From Lyophyllum atratum (taxonomy: Eukaryota > Basidiomycota > Agaricomycetes > Agaricales > Lyophyllaceae), in contig JACGCN010000002.1 in assembly GCA_014905825.1 (NCBI GenBank), positions 2,728,001 through 2,792,000 on the forward strand: a stretch of DNA of 64,000 bases, written 5' to 3'. Made by a program: the position numbers and the translations under genes. The notes under the pieces were generated by a model. It had not been told where the DNA came from. It was given only the letters and a program-made list of their open reading frames with translations, and made no database searches. Positions 53,697 to 64,000 of this stretch are shown one piece after another; position 1 is the stretch's first letter, and each line of letters begins with the position of its first letter.

Positions 53697-56600
53697 CTAC
53701 TCAAGTGGCAATATAATAACAATCTTCCCCGAACCAGTTCCGCGCAGAGCCTTCCCGCTGGTGACCTCTTTCGTAAGCCTTACTCTAGCAGTGTGCTTCG
53801 CTTTCTCAGCTTTCTCGAGAGCTTGTACGGTGCGCGAATATTGAAGAGAGTGACGTTGAGGATCGATGGCGGACAACCGACAAGTAATCGCGTCGACGTC
53901 CCGTGAAGATTTTGTAAATGTGTTGTCGGCTTTCTCGTATCTTTTATTGTGGGCTTCGATTTTCGTGTCTTCAGCCATGAGTTGATTATGATGCGAGTTA
54001 TCTAGATGTCATGGTCAGGAAGTACCACGGAGAGATGGACCGGATATTCACATTTGCGTTTGAGACTCTTCGTGACGTTTTCGACAAGATGCCCGGAAGC
54101 ATATGACGGTCGGATCCCAGCGGTTTCCCAGGCAAGCAATGTTTTCATCTTCAGATTGTCGAAATCCTTTCCTCTTGATACACCTCCAACCAAGGTGCAG
54201 CTAACTCCCTCCCGGTTAACGTCGGCATGGACACTTTCTATCAAATTGCTGTTAGCCTCGCCAGCCTTCCAGATACTTAACGGGATGTAGCTCTTCTCCC
54301 AGCAAAGGCCTTGAAATGCGAACTTGCTGGTTATTTTATCTTGCACCCAGTCTTTCGTACATATTGTTCAGCATTGATAAGTAATGCCTCGAATTGAAAT
54401 TTCGCTCACCGGTTCCAACTTTGCCCCCAAGTTCGTGAATCATTGCCACGGTGCCGTCCCAGTCCCGGTGCGATATGCAGATAAGGCTACGCATAAGATC
54501 GCGAACATCTTCAGTGACCTTGGCATCATGAATGTTCCGCATTCCGTGCACAGTGCAGAGCCGAAAAATTCGATGCAAGTGCTCGTAGGCACTTAGGTCT
54601 GATAGCAGCTTGCGGGGCTCATGCAAGTCGTACTTTCCTCGTTGTTTCTGTGCTAAATTTTGAAGGTGCAGACCCAATCCTGCGGACGCAAGGTGCAGAC
54701 AAAATAAGGAGAGGAACATTGTAAGACTCGTAACTGGACTAACCTTTCGCCTGGCCACGGTGCTGGTCAGCAGCAAAATGTAGAATCATGCCTTCCGTAT
54801 CATTGATATCACGCCCATGAATATGACGCCAGCGAAGGCTCTTTCCTGTGTCAAGCTTGACGATATCCTCGATCTCTTGAAAGAGTCGCTGATGCGCAAC
54901 GGCAGTTTGGCGATTCAGAAAAACACGGCAAAAGATTACACCTATGTAACACGGGCATTAGGGAAGGCGGTTTAATTGAAACATTCAACAACTCACTAGT
55001 ATTTGCTACGCGATTTACGCAAGCAAGCTCGAATTCATAATACCCTACGACGCGCTTGAACCCAATATCGCTTTGTAGGTACTGGGCGTCAAGGAGACGC
55101 CGACTCCCCTCTTTTGACATGCATATCACCATACGAACATCGCTGGTCTGGTTTTTCGCGAGTGGTTCGTCTTCCTCATGTGCATCAAATGTATCGGGTG
55201 GGAGCTCGATGATCTTGCGGATATAATGCTCCTTCTCCGCTACAGTGAGATCTTGGTGTTCCTTCATGTGTTTGATCCCTATGTTGGAAGGTAAGCTCGT
55301 TAGTCACGACACGAAACAAATATCTAGTGGTGGACGCACCATCCCAGCCTGTGCCCGATGGAAAACGTGAACATTTTTCCTTCTCGATGTACCAGTCGAG
55401 ACGTTCGCGATTGGCAAGAGATATATGGAGATCACTGAGTGTTGGCGAGGGTATATCTAGGAGTACTTCCTCGAGGTAATTCTTGACCACCGGATGCCAA
55501 AGGAAGCGCCGTGGAGTGAGATCTGCAAGATCAGTGCCCAGGCGACCGAGAAGGTGTGCCAGCACTGCCTGGACATGTGGAGGTGTCTTTTGTGGCAATG
55601 GAATCGGGTGACAATGAAGTCCTTTAGAAATAACAAGAACGAAAGGGCACGCGTCCCGAAAGGCCTCGAGTGGTTCAAATACTCGGTATCGAACATGACA
55701 CGGTAGCCGTTGCATTTCCAACTGCACAAGATACCCATCTGGTGAGCGGTGATCGCAAGCTGTGTGTTCAAATTAAGGAGACTCAGCTACCGCGACAAAT
55801 TGAACAACTCACGGCAGCAGACTTGTTGTGATGAAGAATTCGCAACCGTAGTACATTCTGCAAGCGGTCCAAATCCTGATATGAATGTAGCCTGTTCAAT
55901 TCGGTCAAGCTCGTCGGTATCCTCGTGGAAGTATGCCTCGAGATAGTCAAAGTCGTAGCTTTCATCGATGTACTGGATGTAGTGATCGCGGTTACTTTTG
56001 CGGTAGTGTTCGCATCTAATAGATGTTCCCGTTTTAATCGTGAAGCACAGGCTTGTGAAGCCAAGAACTCACCTGAGATACTGCTTATGTTGGCCTTGTT
56101 CGTCATAATACTCGAGAACAATTCGTCCTCGACATTTGGGTGAGATCGGCTTGTACCCGCGCTGTATCTTGGCAAGCCATTCTTGCGTGTCATTGTAGTG
56201 CACTTGCTCGCCCAGAGACAGTGTAGTCTCCTCGTGTTCCAGCGCTCCACAACCCACTTTACGCACAGCCGCAATAAGCGCAGCAGTTTTCCGAAATATG
56301 TCGTGCTCTGGTAAGGATGTATCTACTCTGCTTTCGCGGTCATTTTGGAGACGCTCCGTGATGGCTGTCCTGCTGGCTGAAGAATGAGGTTGCTTCAACG
56401 TTTCGATGTCAGCTTGTGGGCAAACTTTCGAGCCTTGGCCTGGTCGCAAATATTTCGAACAAAGAACGATTATATTAGGCAGTGCTACATACACGTGAAA
56501 TGGCTCTCGACGCAAGGTACAGACTTCCCATCCTTATCCACCAGCAATACACATTCTACCTCGTCGCCAGCCTTAGTGCGGCCTGAGGGAGTACCGAGCG

Positions 56601-57096
56601 AGTACGCGAAGTCGTGGGCAGGATTTCGCCAGGCTGCAGGGTCCCGTTGCAAGAGAAATCCGACAGGCTCGGAGCCTGTCTCGGGGTACTCGACATATGC
56701 ATGCGCGTCGTTGTAGGTGTACAGGGTCGAAAGTGTTGTCTTGCGATTGAGTTTGTAGTTCCGTTGAATTGACCGGCCGAAAGTGCCCGAAGTGCCAAGG
56801 GGCAGCGAGCTGCTTACTGACGACCTGGGCGATGAGCGACGGGAGCCGGGTGAAGTGTGATTGGTGGTTGACGAGGGGCGGTCGCTGCGTGCTTGAGGTG
56901 GATCTTGTGCTGAAAGGTAGGAAATTACGCGCCTCAGGGAATGAGCGATCTCGGGAGGCGCATGGGTGGGGCCAGAGGAGTCGACAAGGGATGCGAGCTC
57001 TAGAAGTTCGCGGTGGATGTCGATTTGAGGACGTTGGCCTGCAGTCAAGTCGGTCTCGTCGTTGAGAAGCGCCGCAACGGAGATACGGCTGGTCAT
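53697..57096 (-). CDS. MULE-like transposase-derived protein, intact
   Basis: Nine exons: 56493-57096, 56073-56439, 55813-56015, 55340-55759, 54997-55278, 54744-54941, 54410-54679, 54052-54351 and 53697-54001. All join in phase with introns of 50-64 nt and give 982 residues. The N-terminal 200 residues are Ser-rich. The core shows LLDAQYLQSDIGFKRVVGYY (Asp602), HGRDINDTEGMILHFAADQH (candidate Asp670/673/684), FRLCTVHGMRNI (Cys733/His736) and AGEANSNLIESVHADVNREG (Glu820). D...D...CxxH...E is the layout of MULE-type DDE transposases. N-terminal Cys/His pairs (CQGSKVC, CEHYR) may form a zinc site. A C-terminal coiled-coil-like tail follows. Lack of visible terminal inverted repeats and a multi-intron structure suggest a host-retained, expanded family rather than an autonomous transposon. 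That reading, and the second Asp, are inference. Confidence 0.8.
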
Positions 57097-57899
57097 TGCA
57101 CAGGCAGAGAGATGCGGGCAGTCGGGAGCTCTACCTATGTCAGCCTGACGACAAGCAAGAATAAAGGAGAGTGTAATTGGAACTGCTGACCTTGCAAACA
57201 CTTCGAACATGGCCTCGACCACTGGCCGGGAGAAGGCGCATACACGGCAACAAATTCATCTATGGATGGGACAGAATCGAAATCACTGAGAGCCGCAAAA
57301 GAAAGAGGAAAAATTACGCACCTCGAACCTCGATTCACGTCTCGACGTGCGCGACATGGAACTCATCACAATTCGGCTGAAATTTTGTGGACAACCATCG
57401 CGCGGTTGCAGCGCAAACTAGGCAGGAGAATCAAGTAATTTGAGTCTGTTGGAGGCGTCCAGTGTTAGAAGTAACGCACGGAATGGATGCACAGAACGAG
57501 GCGGGCAACATGACAGATACCCGCTGTCTCTGAGATCTGAGAGGCCGGTGGAACGGGATACCACGGAGCAAAAACCTCGCATATATTGTTGTAATTGTCT
57601 GTATTAATTTTGAACGCTTGGATGGTCCCGCATGGTTGTATTTGGCTACGGCGTTGATCTGGTATTTCTGGACATCAGTTCGGTCATTTCCGACCTGTTC
57701 GACAGTTTCCGACAGCTCCGAGAGGTTCTTGATGGGATCGAATAAGACAGATCGTCCCTCCCCTCTGTTTCTCAATGGCATCCCGACATCTTGATGCGAT
57801 CAAGTCAAAAAAGAGAATGCGAGGGTCTTCCGCCTCAAGGGGTTGCTGTTCACTTCCTTGTTCGCAATTCAACCTGTCCAGTGTCCAGGACCAGAAGAA
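57097..57899. other. Divergent intergenic region
   Basis: 0.8 kb between the start codons of the MULE-like gene (-) and the dehydrogenase (+). It carries the two short segments shared with 43.3 kb, at 57729-57783. A minus-strand frame at 57431-57781 has no motif and was not called. Confidence 0.5.
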
Positions 57900-59318
57900 A
57901 TGGGCGGCGCCGTTCCCTCGAAAACATTCAATCCAGTCCGTGACCTTCCTACCATGAAGGGCAAAGTTGTCTTGGTAACAGGCTCAAGGTACGTCACACG
58001 CTTGCTTTGAAGATGAACCGAGCTGACTTGTACGAGCAGTAGCGGTATAGGCTTTGCTACTCTGCAGCACCTTTCAAGGATGGGAGCCAAGGTTGGTTTC
58101 TGCCCTTACAGACTATCTCGGATCTCAGAGCAACTGTGACCAAGGTTTACATGGCTACTCCTAATGAAGAACGTTCAAAGGCAGCGCTTGAACGTGTTGA
58201 AAACGAAGGCCGTGAACCCGGCCTGGGTGAGGTCATCTGGCATGAACTTGATCTTGAAGATCCCCGAAATGCCAAAGCCTCGGCGGAGCGTTTCATGGAG
58301 AAGGAAAAGAGGCTGGATGTCTTGAGTTCGCCGTTCCCATTCGTGCTTGCAGAGTCACCACTCAAGCTGATTCTTGATATCTAGTCAACAATGCTGCGCT
58401 GTCCGTTGACAGACACTTTTTGTTATATGATCTGGTGAACCCTAATGCCTCTCGTTAGCATAACCGATCTTGGAAACCCTCGAATGAATGCTGATGGTGT
58501 GCAAAACAATATGGCCATAAAGTCTTTTATCCCTTTGTCCTGTATTCTCCCTTCTAACGCTCATCTCCGCTTCCCTAGTTACTTGGGACCATTTGTGTTC
58601 ACACGTACGCTGCTTCCTCTTCTGGAGTCGACTGCCGCAGTTGGGGAAGACGTGCGGATTGTGAACGTGCGTTGATACTCCGTTTAACTATGTTAAGATA
58701 TTGATTCCTTGCAACTAGGTCGGTTCAGATGGCCACAAAGACGTTTCTTACCTAGACTATGGCTCGAAGGAAGCCTGGAATCATAAGTTTCGGTGGACCA
58801 TGCTTCCTACCCTGGAACGCTACAGTACGTTTGCTAATCGTTGTATACGCTCAGTAGGACTTAATCGAGCATTTGCGCAGAATTCTCGAAACTTGCGGTG
58901 CATCTCTGGACGAATAACCTCGCCCAGCGTCTCGCGGCAGACAATTCCAAGGTCCTTGTGCTGCTGGTGCACCCTGGTGCTATTCTGAGTGTACGTATTC
59001 GACCCTCTCAAGACATTTTACATGTTTATCTCAACTCCCGGATGATACTAGGATGGTGCCATCCGATCTCTGAAGACGCTTCCATTTCCGTCTCTCTGGA
59101 TCCGGTTTCTAGGCACGATGATGTATCCCCAAGAACAGGGTGCTTTCACGTCAGTGTTTGCAGCATGCGCTCCTCGAGATAATGCGGAAATATCTCATGG
59201 GACGTATATTATTCCACCTAATATTGCGTTTCCCCAAGCACCTGGCGCTTTAAATGTGGAGCGGCAGAAGCAGCTATTCGACTATACTGAGAGTCTTTTG
59301 AAGGAAATCGCCGTGTAG
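57900..59318 (+). CDS. Short-chain dehydrogenase/reductase
   Basis: Nine exons: 57900-57988, 58040-58091, 58145-58325, 58385-58400, 58459-58521, 58579-58666, 58719-58824, 58881-58990 and 59052-59318. The product is 323 residues, a normal size for this family. FNPVRDLPTMKGKVVLVTGS, continuing SSGIGFATL, is the N-terminal cofactor motif. HELDLEDPRNA and LDVLINNAAL are the next Rossmann landmarks. VGSDGHKDVSYLDYG lies where the catalytic Ser is expected, and YKFSKLAVHLW is the YxxxK active site. VLVLLVHPGAILSDGAIRSL follows. The layout matches fungal retinol-dehydrogenase/WWOX-like SDRs that use NADP(H). Exon 4 is only 16 bases and the 58401-58458 intron uses a gtccgt donor. This is the least certain junction. 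The substrate is unknown. The ATG at 57900 is chosen because FNPxRD normally precedes the first strand. Confidence 0.87.
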
Positions 59319-59717
59319 ACTGCCCTTTTTTGCAGGAGTTTCCGGGACGAAATTCTATACATATAGACCATTTGCGATTTGTGGGAGTGGCCACGTCGTT
59401 TGCTGGTTTATTGTAACTCAGCATAGTTTTGGTGTGTGTTCTGTACGCTATGCCGTCGCGTCTTGGTACCCTAACATGAAGGTCTGGTGACGGCCCTCAT
59501 GTCTTCCAGAAAAGCCGGACGGTCACAACATCCTAGATAAGATGATGGTCCACCAGTCTCGCTGACAAGGGGTACAGGAGTGTTCCACATCCAGATTTCA
59601 CACCACGACCCACCGATGTCCGCCACCCAACAATTCTCCTCGTGACCTACACAGTGCTTTTAACCCTTATTCATTCCCTTCTCAGAGTCCCAAGTAAGAC
59701 CCTCCAATACATAACCC
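59319..59717. other. Convergent 3' intergenic region
   Basis: About 400 bases between the convergent dehydrogenase and epimerase genes. It should contain both 3' UTRs. No gene was seen. Confidence 0.5.
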
Positions 59718-60728
59718 TTATCTGGATGTGTAAACGCCCGTGGACTTCTCATGGTATCCCTTCTTGCCCACCTGTTGCGCAAGCTCGCTCTTCCAGTTCT
59801 CCCCTCTCCCAATAGCCTCGACAGCCCTCCGGAACGTATACTCCGGCTTCCATCCGAGTTCCTCCGCCGCTTTTGAGCTATCATACACTCTATCGAGGCG
59901 CGGCAGGAACTTCCACCCTTTCCTCGCAAAGATCTCTTCATAAGCTGGATAGACGTCCTTCAGCGCGTCTGCAGCGTCCCCGTCGAGTCTCCGGAGGATT
60001 TCATCACTGCGAACCCATGGAGTAGGCGCACTAATGATATACTTCCCCCACCTAACTTCTCCAGCGCTAGCCTTCTCGAGCGCACAGACATGAGCACTGA
60101 CAATATCCGCGATATCCACGCGCCTGTACGTGAGCTCGCACACCTTGAGGTTATCGTCGTCCCATGCCTCGCGCACGTCGTCGACATCGTCGGCCTCGGG
60201 GAAAAAACGAGACGTCCGCAGGACGATGACGGGCATACCGCTTTGGCGGTGCACGAGCTCGCACAGATCCTCGGCTGCTGCTTTTGTGATGCCATATATG
60301 TTCTTCGGTATCGGTATGACGGTCTCGTCGATCCACGCGGATGGTTGCCCTGGCTTGGGAGCGAGTGCTTTTCCGAAGGTCGACGTGGTACTGGTGAAGA
60401 TGAAAGCCTTGCAACGCTCGCCGGCCTTCGAGGCTGCCTCTTCTAGGAGGGCGAGCGTCCCGCTCACGTTCGTCTGGACGAATTGGTCATTGGAGTGAGA
60501 TCCTATGTGTGGCTTGTGAAGCGTTGCAGTATGAAGGACGTGGGTGATATCCGGGTGTGCCTGGAAGACCTTTGCTAGGAAGGCGCGATCTGAGATGGAG
60601 CCTACGATGGTTGTCGTTTCCGATGGCAGGATATCTATGCCTATCGTCTGATAGCCGTAGGAGGGGAGTTTGACCATGAGTGCGTGTCCAAGATGGCCTG
60701 ATGAGCCTGTGACGAGAACCTTGTTCAT
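59718..60728 (-). CDS. NAD-dependent epimerase/dehydratase, intronless
   Basis: A single exon of 336 residues, unusual here because nearly all neighbours are intron-rich. It starts MNKVLVTGSSGHLGHALM (GxxGxxG-type dinucleotide motif). IGSISDRAFL and THVLHTATLHKPHI are family landmarks, IFTSTTSTFG holds the Ser/Thr of the active site and NIYGITKAAAEDLCEL is the YxxxK helix. VIVLRTSRFFPEADD, YRRVDIADIVSAHVCALEKA and a C-terminal LGWKPEYTFRRAVE complete an extended SDR resembling UDP-glucose 4-epimerase relatives. The substrate cannot be told. The single-exon structure is compatible with retroposition or horizontal transfer, but codon usage was not measured. Confidence 0.93.
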   Translation of the reverse strand: MNKVLVTGSSGHLGHALMVKLPSYGYQTIGIDILPSETTTIVGSISDRAFLAKVFQAHPDITHVLHTATLHKPHIGSHSNDQFVQTNVSGTLALLEEAASKAGERCKAFIFTSTTSTFGKALAPKPGQPSAWIDETVIPIPKNIYGITKAAAEDLCELVHRQSGMPVIVLRTSRFFPEADDVDDVREAWDDDNLKVCELTYRRVDIADIVSAHVCALEKASAGEVRWGKYIISAPTPWVRSDEILRRLDGDAADALKDVYPAYEEIFARKGWKFLPRLDRVYDSSKAAEELGWKPEYTFRRAVEAIGRGENWKSELAQQVGKKGYHEKSTGVYTSR

Positions 60729-61077
60729 GGCGCAGGGAGGATGGACCTAGCAGATGATGGTGGGACACAGGATTCCGTCGGCGTCTGGACATTCCGAATT
60801 TGAGTGACTGCCTCACTTTGATAATGACTCACTCGAGGAGGCCAAGAGGACTGATCTTCATCCTCATTACCATAGCAACGAACTTTCCAGGCACAGGATA
60901 CTTAGATGCACGGATTATCTGCTCACCAAGGAAATCGATACTAAACCTCGAACTTGTAGTCGACACACAGTAGACACACGGTAGTTGTTCCAGGGAATAA
61001 TCATTCCGAGGTTTTGTATCCACTCAACCACCAGCCTGCCGCAGAGAACGAAATTGTGACATTGAAAAAGAGCGTGG
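60729..61077. other. Intergenic region
   Basis: About 350 bases between the epimerase start and the transporter stop, both minus strand. Likely the epimerase promoter. No gene was seen. Confidence 0.5.
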
Positions 61078-62872
61078 TTATACAAGTTGCGTGCCCTTCC
61101 GTTTAGCAATCATGTGCCTCGACACGGTCAATAAGACAGCACCGGCGATGATTGTCAACTATACAATAGCTTGGTGAGACCAATCAAGAAGGCAACGGAG
61201 AATTTGTTACGCACTGCATTGAACAAGACTGCTTTGAACCATGGGAACGTGTGTCCAAGGAGGGCACCGTCAATTGGCGTCCCTGTTAGAGCTCCTAATG
61301 CCGTAGAGGCGAATGAGAGGCCAATCCTGACTCTGGAATGAGAAAAGTGAGTGAACGAATAGGCTGCCTCGTTCAAATCAAGGACTGACCCGACTTCACT
61401 AGGATCACGGCACAAAGTTGCTACCAGAGGACCGCAAAGCGCCAACACTATGCATCCCGCTACGTGAACAACAGTGGCAGAAGAAAAGAGGATACATACG
61501 TCCACCGGAGAAGAAGCCATACAAGATGGCGAAGATAACCATCGAAGCTACAGATTTGAGACCAAGCATGGCGAACATGAGCACAGCGCAACCGAAGGTG
61601 GCGGGAATGATTGCGTTGTAGGGGCCAACTTTGTCCGCTATATGATTAGGTACGATTCTCCCCGGTATGGAGGCCGCGTTCATGATTGCCAACTATCGGA
61701 GAACAGATTAGGAAAGAAAAACTGCGTGGTGGAATTGGATTGTACCATGTAGAAGGCAGTATTAGGAGAGACGCCATGAAGGATAGCAAACAATTGCAGA
61801 TAGAAGTCTATGACCAATTGAGTGAGGACCTGCTCATGCTCCAGGGAAAGCAGAACGTACACGGGAAGAAGATACCCCAGTCGACGAGAAGAACGCTGGT
61901 CATCAAGGTCAGGAGAAGACGTCGAACTGTGAACAAAGGCACTCACGCAAGGTTAGCGAGGATATAAGGAACATCGGTCAAGATGCCCTTCATGTCAGGC
62001 TTTGGCTTCTGCATTCCTTCCAAGGCAGGGTTTGTGCACATCAATATATTGCTAAGCGTAAGGAGGCCTAGAACCATAAACGCTGACGCTCGGACACCCC
62101 ACTCAAAGCCCACAGAACTTTTGAACAACTGGTTGAGCATGATAGGGATCACGATGCCGCCAATTCCCGTGCCTATCGACGAACCCAAGCATGAGATCCA
62201 AGATATGCCTGCAAGCTGAGAATATTACCTGTCACAACTATTCCCATGGCCAGGCCCCTTCGTTTACGCCAATGGTGCGCTTGAATCGCGAGCGCTGGAA
62301 CATAAAGTAGGCCGGCGCCGATCCCCATTCCAAGGCCTTGGGCAAGATAAATCTGATAATACTTGTCATGGTGGGCGAGGGAGACCATGAAGAGGCTGAA
62401 TGAGACGGAACGCGTTAACCAAATCCTAATCCCAAAATAGGTGGTACGAACGAGAAGACGTATATTACAGAGCCTGCCAGGACTGTGTGGCGGAAGTACC
62501 CCATGTCCAGAAATTTGCCGGCGGGCAGGCCCATAGCCAATATGAAGAAGAGCTGCGTTGAGCCTATCCAGCTGATCCTCGAGGCTGACGCGACGTTTGC
62601 ACGAGTATAAACATCTTGATACACCCCGAATGCATTGAGATAGCCAAAGGTCGCTGTGGTTGCGAAGAATCTGTAGAGCGCGTTCGTTAACTTGTAGCGT
62701 TATCCGTAAAGACTTCCATATGGACGTACCCACCAACAAGAGTTGCCCACGCTCTGGGGCCCCCGTCGAAACGTGGTTCCGGGGGTTTCACAGCCTGAAC
62801 ATCATCTGGTAGGCTCTCTTGTTTCTGATCGGGCGTATGTGCCTCTACAGAGGGTGGATGAGATTTCACCAT
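61078..62872 (-). CDS. Monocarboxylate-type MFS transporter
   Basis: Ten in-phase exons: 62730-62872, 62452-62670, 62229-62395, 61947-62172, 61861-61895, 61746-61807, 61500-61692, 61390-61447, 61215-61332 and 61078-61158, giving 433 residues. The N-terminal tail ends FDGGPRAWATLVGG, the MCT motif before TM1 ([D/E]G[G/S]xGW). FFATTATFGYLNAFGVYQDV and QLFFILAMGLPAGKFLDMGY follow, then LGMGIGAGLLYVPALAIQAH and HWRKRRGLAMGIVVTGTGIG. Late segments include SIPGRIVPNHIADKVGPYNA and VASMVIFAILYGFFSGG. About twelve membrane spans are expected. Fungal MCT-like proteins (Mch group) include riboflavin carriers and transporters linked to secondary metabolism. The substrate here is unknown. Exon 5 is only 35 bases. 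Confidence 0.9.
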
Positions 62873-64000
62873 CAGGGAAAGGATGGAAGGAGTGCAGGCA
62901 GAGAAACCCCAAGATACAGTATTTGTTTCCCTGAATGGAAGGGCGAGACGCACATGCAACCGTCAGCATGCTTCGAGTGGGAGTATCCAGTTCGGCTTCA
63001 ATGGTGTTCTTCCTTCGGCAACGTAGATGATGTTGATTGCGGGAACCTTCGATTGACGGGAGGTTGTGCTTCGAACAGGCCAGCTGTTTTCGGCTTTCGG
63101 TAATGATATACCCGAAGCCTCGAGTCGGATTACCATCCTACAAAACTTGCAGGCGGAGATGTGGGGTCACATCTATTTTCTACATCTTTCAATCTGAGGG
63201 GCCCATGGCCACCGCATGGACGGGATATCGCTGCCCGATCTGTTAAATGACGATGTTCTTGCCATCAGCACTTCGCTGACTGAAACTAGCTGAAACTCAG
63301 AGACTATCGATTTCATCACCAAACGAGAAAGACGAAGCTGATCATGAGTTTGAAAAGCTCCACGCCTTGATAGAATTCGATCATATGGAGCGTCGATGTC
63401 CTTTGAACCAATTAGCATACAGTGGACAGAAGATGTTCGGCCGTGCTCACCAAACTGAGGAGGTTAAAAGGAGGCTGCATATGGTTGGAGCATCAATGCT
63501 CGAAGCCGCCGAACGCAGGTCCAGATAATAAGATCCGTACGGACGCCCTCATCATAACACTCGTGCACCGCATCCATTGAATCCAGCAGTAAAATGATAT
63601 AGAATGATTAGGGACCATAGTAGGGAAGATGGCTTGATGGTAGTGCAGACCAGTCTCGAGTCGATCGAGTGCACTCATAATTGGCACCGTCACGGTCAAG
63701 CGAGTGGCGAAGCGAGGGTATATTTTTTTTGAGTTCTATGACATCTTCTTGCTTCCTAGAGCCTATGAGAGCGGATTGTATAACGAAAACTAGAAAACCA
63801 TGAGACCCTCATATCAAGTGATTCAAGAAACTACTCACCGGTATAGTTAGTGCCTACTAGTAACGCCTGCCATGTGCGACTCAATCATGTCGGATCATGA
63901 TCCCTCGTCCGGACTATCTATCCTTCTGCTACTAGTTAGAAATGTGTCGCACGTACAGACCGATCACTTCTGATTGCGAAGCGTTCAAAGCGAAGAGACA
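62873..64000. other. Right-end region without supportable gene
   Basis: The last 1.1 kb, upstream of the transporter start, contains only short frames on both strands (for example near 63173-63418 and 63493-63699) without motifs or convincing splice continuations. It probably contains the transporter promoter and perhaps the edge of a gene outside the window. Confidence 0.4.

Noticed and set aside
57431..57781. 116-residue minus-strand frame upstream of the dehydrogenase
   Set aside because: No family resemblance, and it lies in a divergent promoter that carries repeated segments.
58435..58458. 24-nt intron in the dehydrogenase gene
   Set aside because: Too short. A 58-nt intron at 58401-58458 keeps the phase and restores the NNAAL context.
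1..64000. CRISPR arrays, bacterial operons or rRNA
   Set aside because: Nothing of the kind was seen. The window is spliced fungal nuclear DNA.

Overview
The window is nuclear DNA of a filamentous basidiomycete, most likely an Agaricomycete. Genes are dense and cut by many 47-68 nt GT-AG introns. The gene set is also basidiomycete-like: DUF6533 and DUF6534 membrane proteins, a TET/JBP-type dioxygenase, a Csx1/Nam8-like RNA-binding protein and a RAX1-like RGS protein. No species is claimed. Exon junctions were worked out by hand from splice sites, reading phase and family resemblance. There is no transcript evidence.

Conserved part (1-40 kb). In order: the 3' part of a NOL11/Utp8-like ribosome-biogenesis gene (+), an EVE-domain gene with micro-exons (+), a stomatin-family gene (+), a RAX1-like RGS/transmembrane gene (-), a 941-residue coiled-coil protein of unknown function (-), a 9.9 kb neurofibromin/IRA Ras-GAP gene (-), a three-RRM protein (+), a DUF6533 membrane protein (+) and a WBP2-like GRAM protein (-). 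Three intron-containing tRNA-Arg(TCG) genes then flank a CDC7 kinase gene (-), followed by a membrane-anchored UBP1/USP30-type deubiquitinase (+) and an 88-residue unknown gene (-).

Accessory part (about 40-58 kb). A DUF6534 gene (-) is followed by an unknown protein (+) carrying a duplicated Cys/His module. It lies tail-to-tail with a TET/JBP-like 2-oxoglutarate dioxygenase (-). A 103 bp hairpin element and a complete Ty1/copia retrotransposon sit just upstream of the dioxygenase. The retrotransposon has identical 308 bp LTRs, a 5 bp target duplication, one intact 1403-residue ORF and a half-tRNA primer-binding site. To its right are a remnant exon of ribosomal protein eL21 and an intact 982-residue protein that looks derived from a MULE-like DDE transposase.

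Right end (57.9-64 kb). A short-chain dehydrogenase (+), an intronless NAD-dependent epimerase (-) and a monocarboxylate-type MFS transporter (-) could form a small metabolic group. The last kilobase shows no supportable gene.
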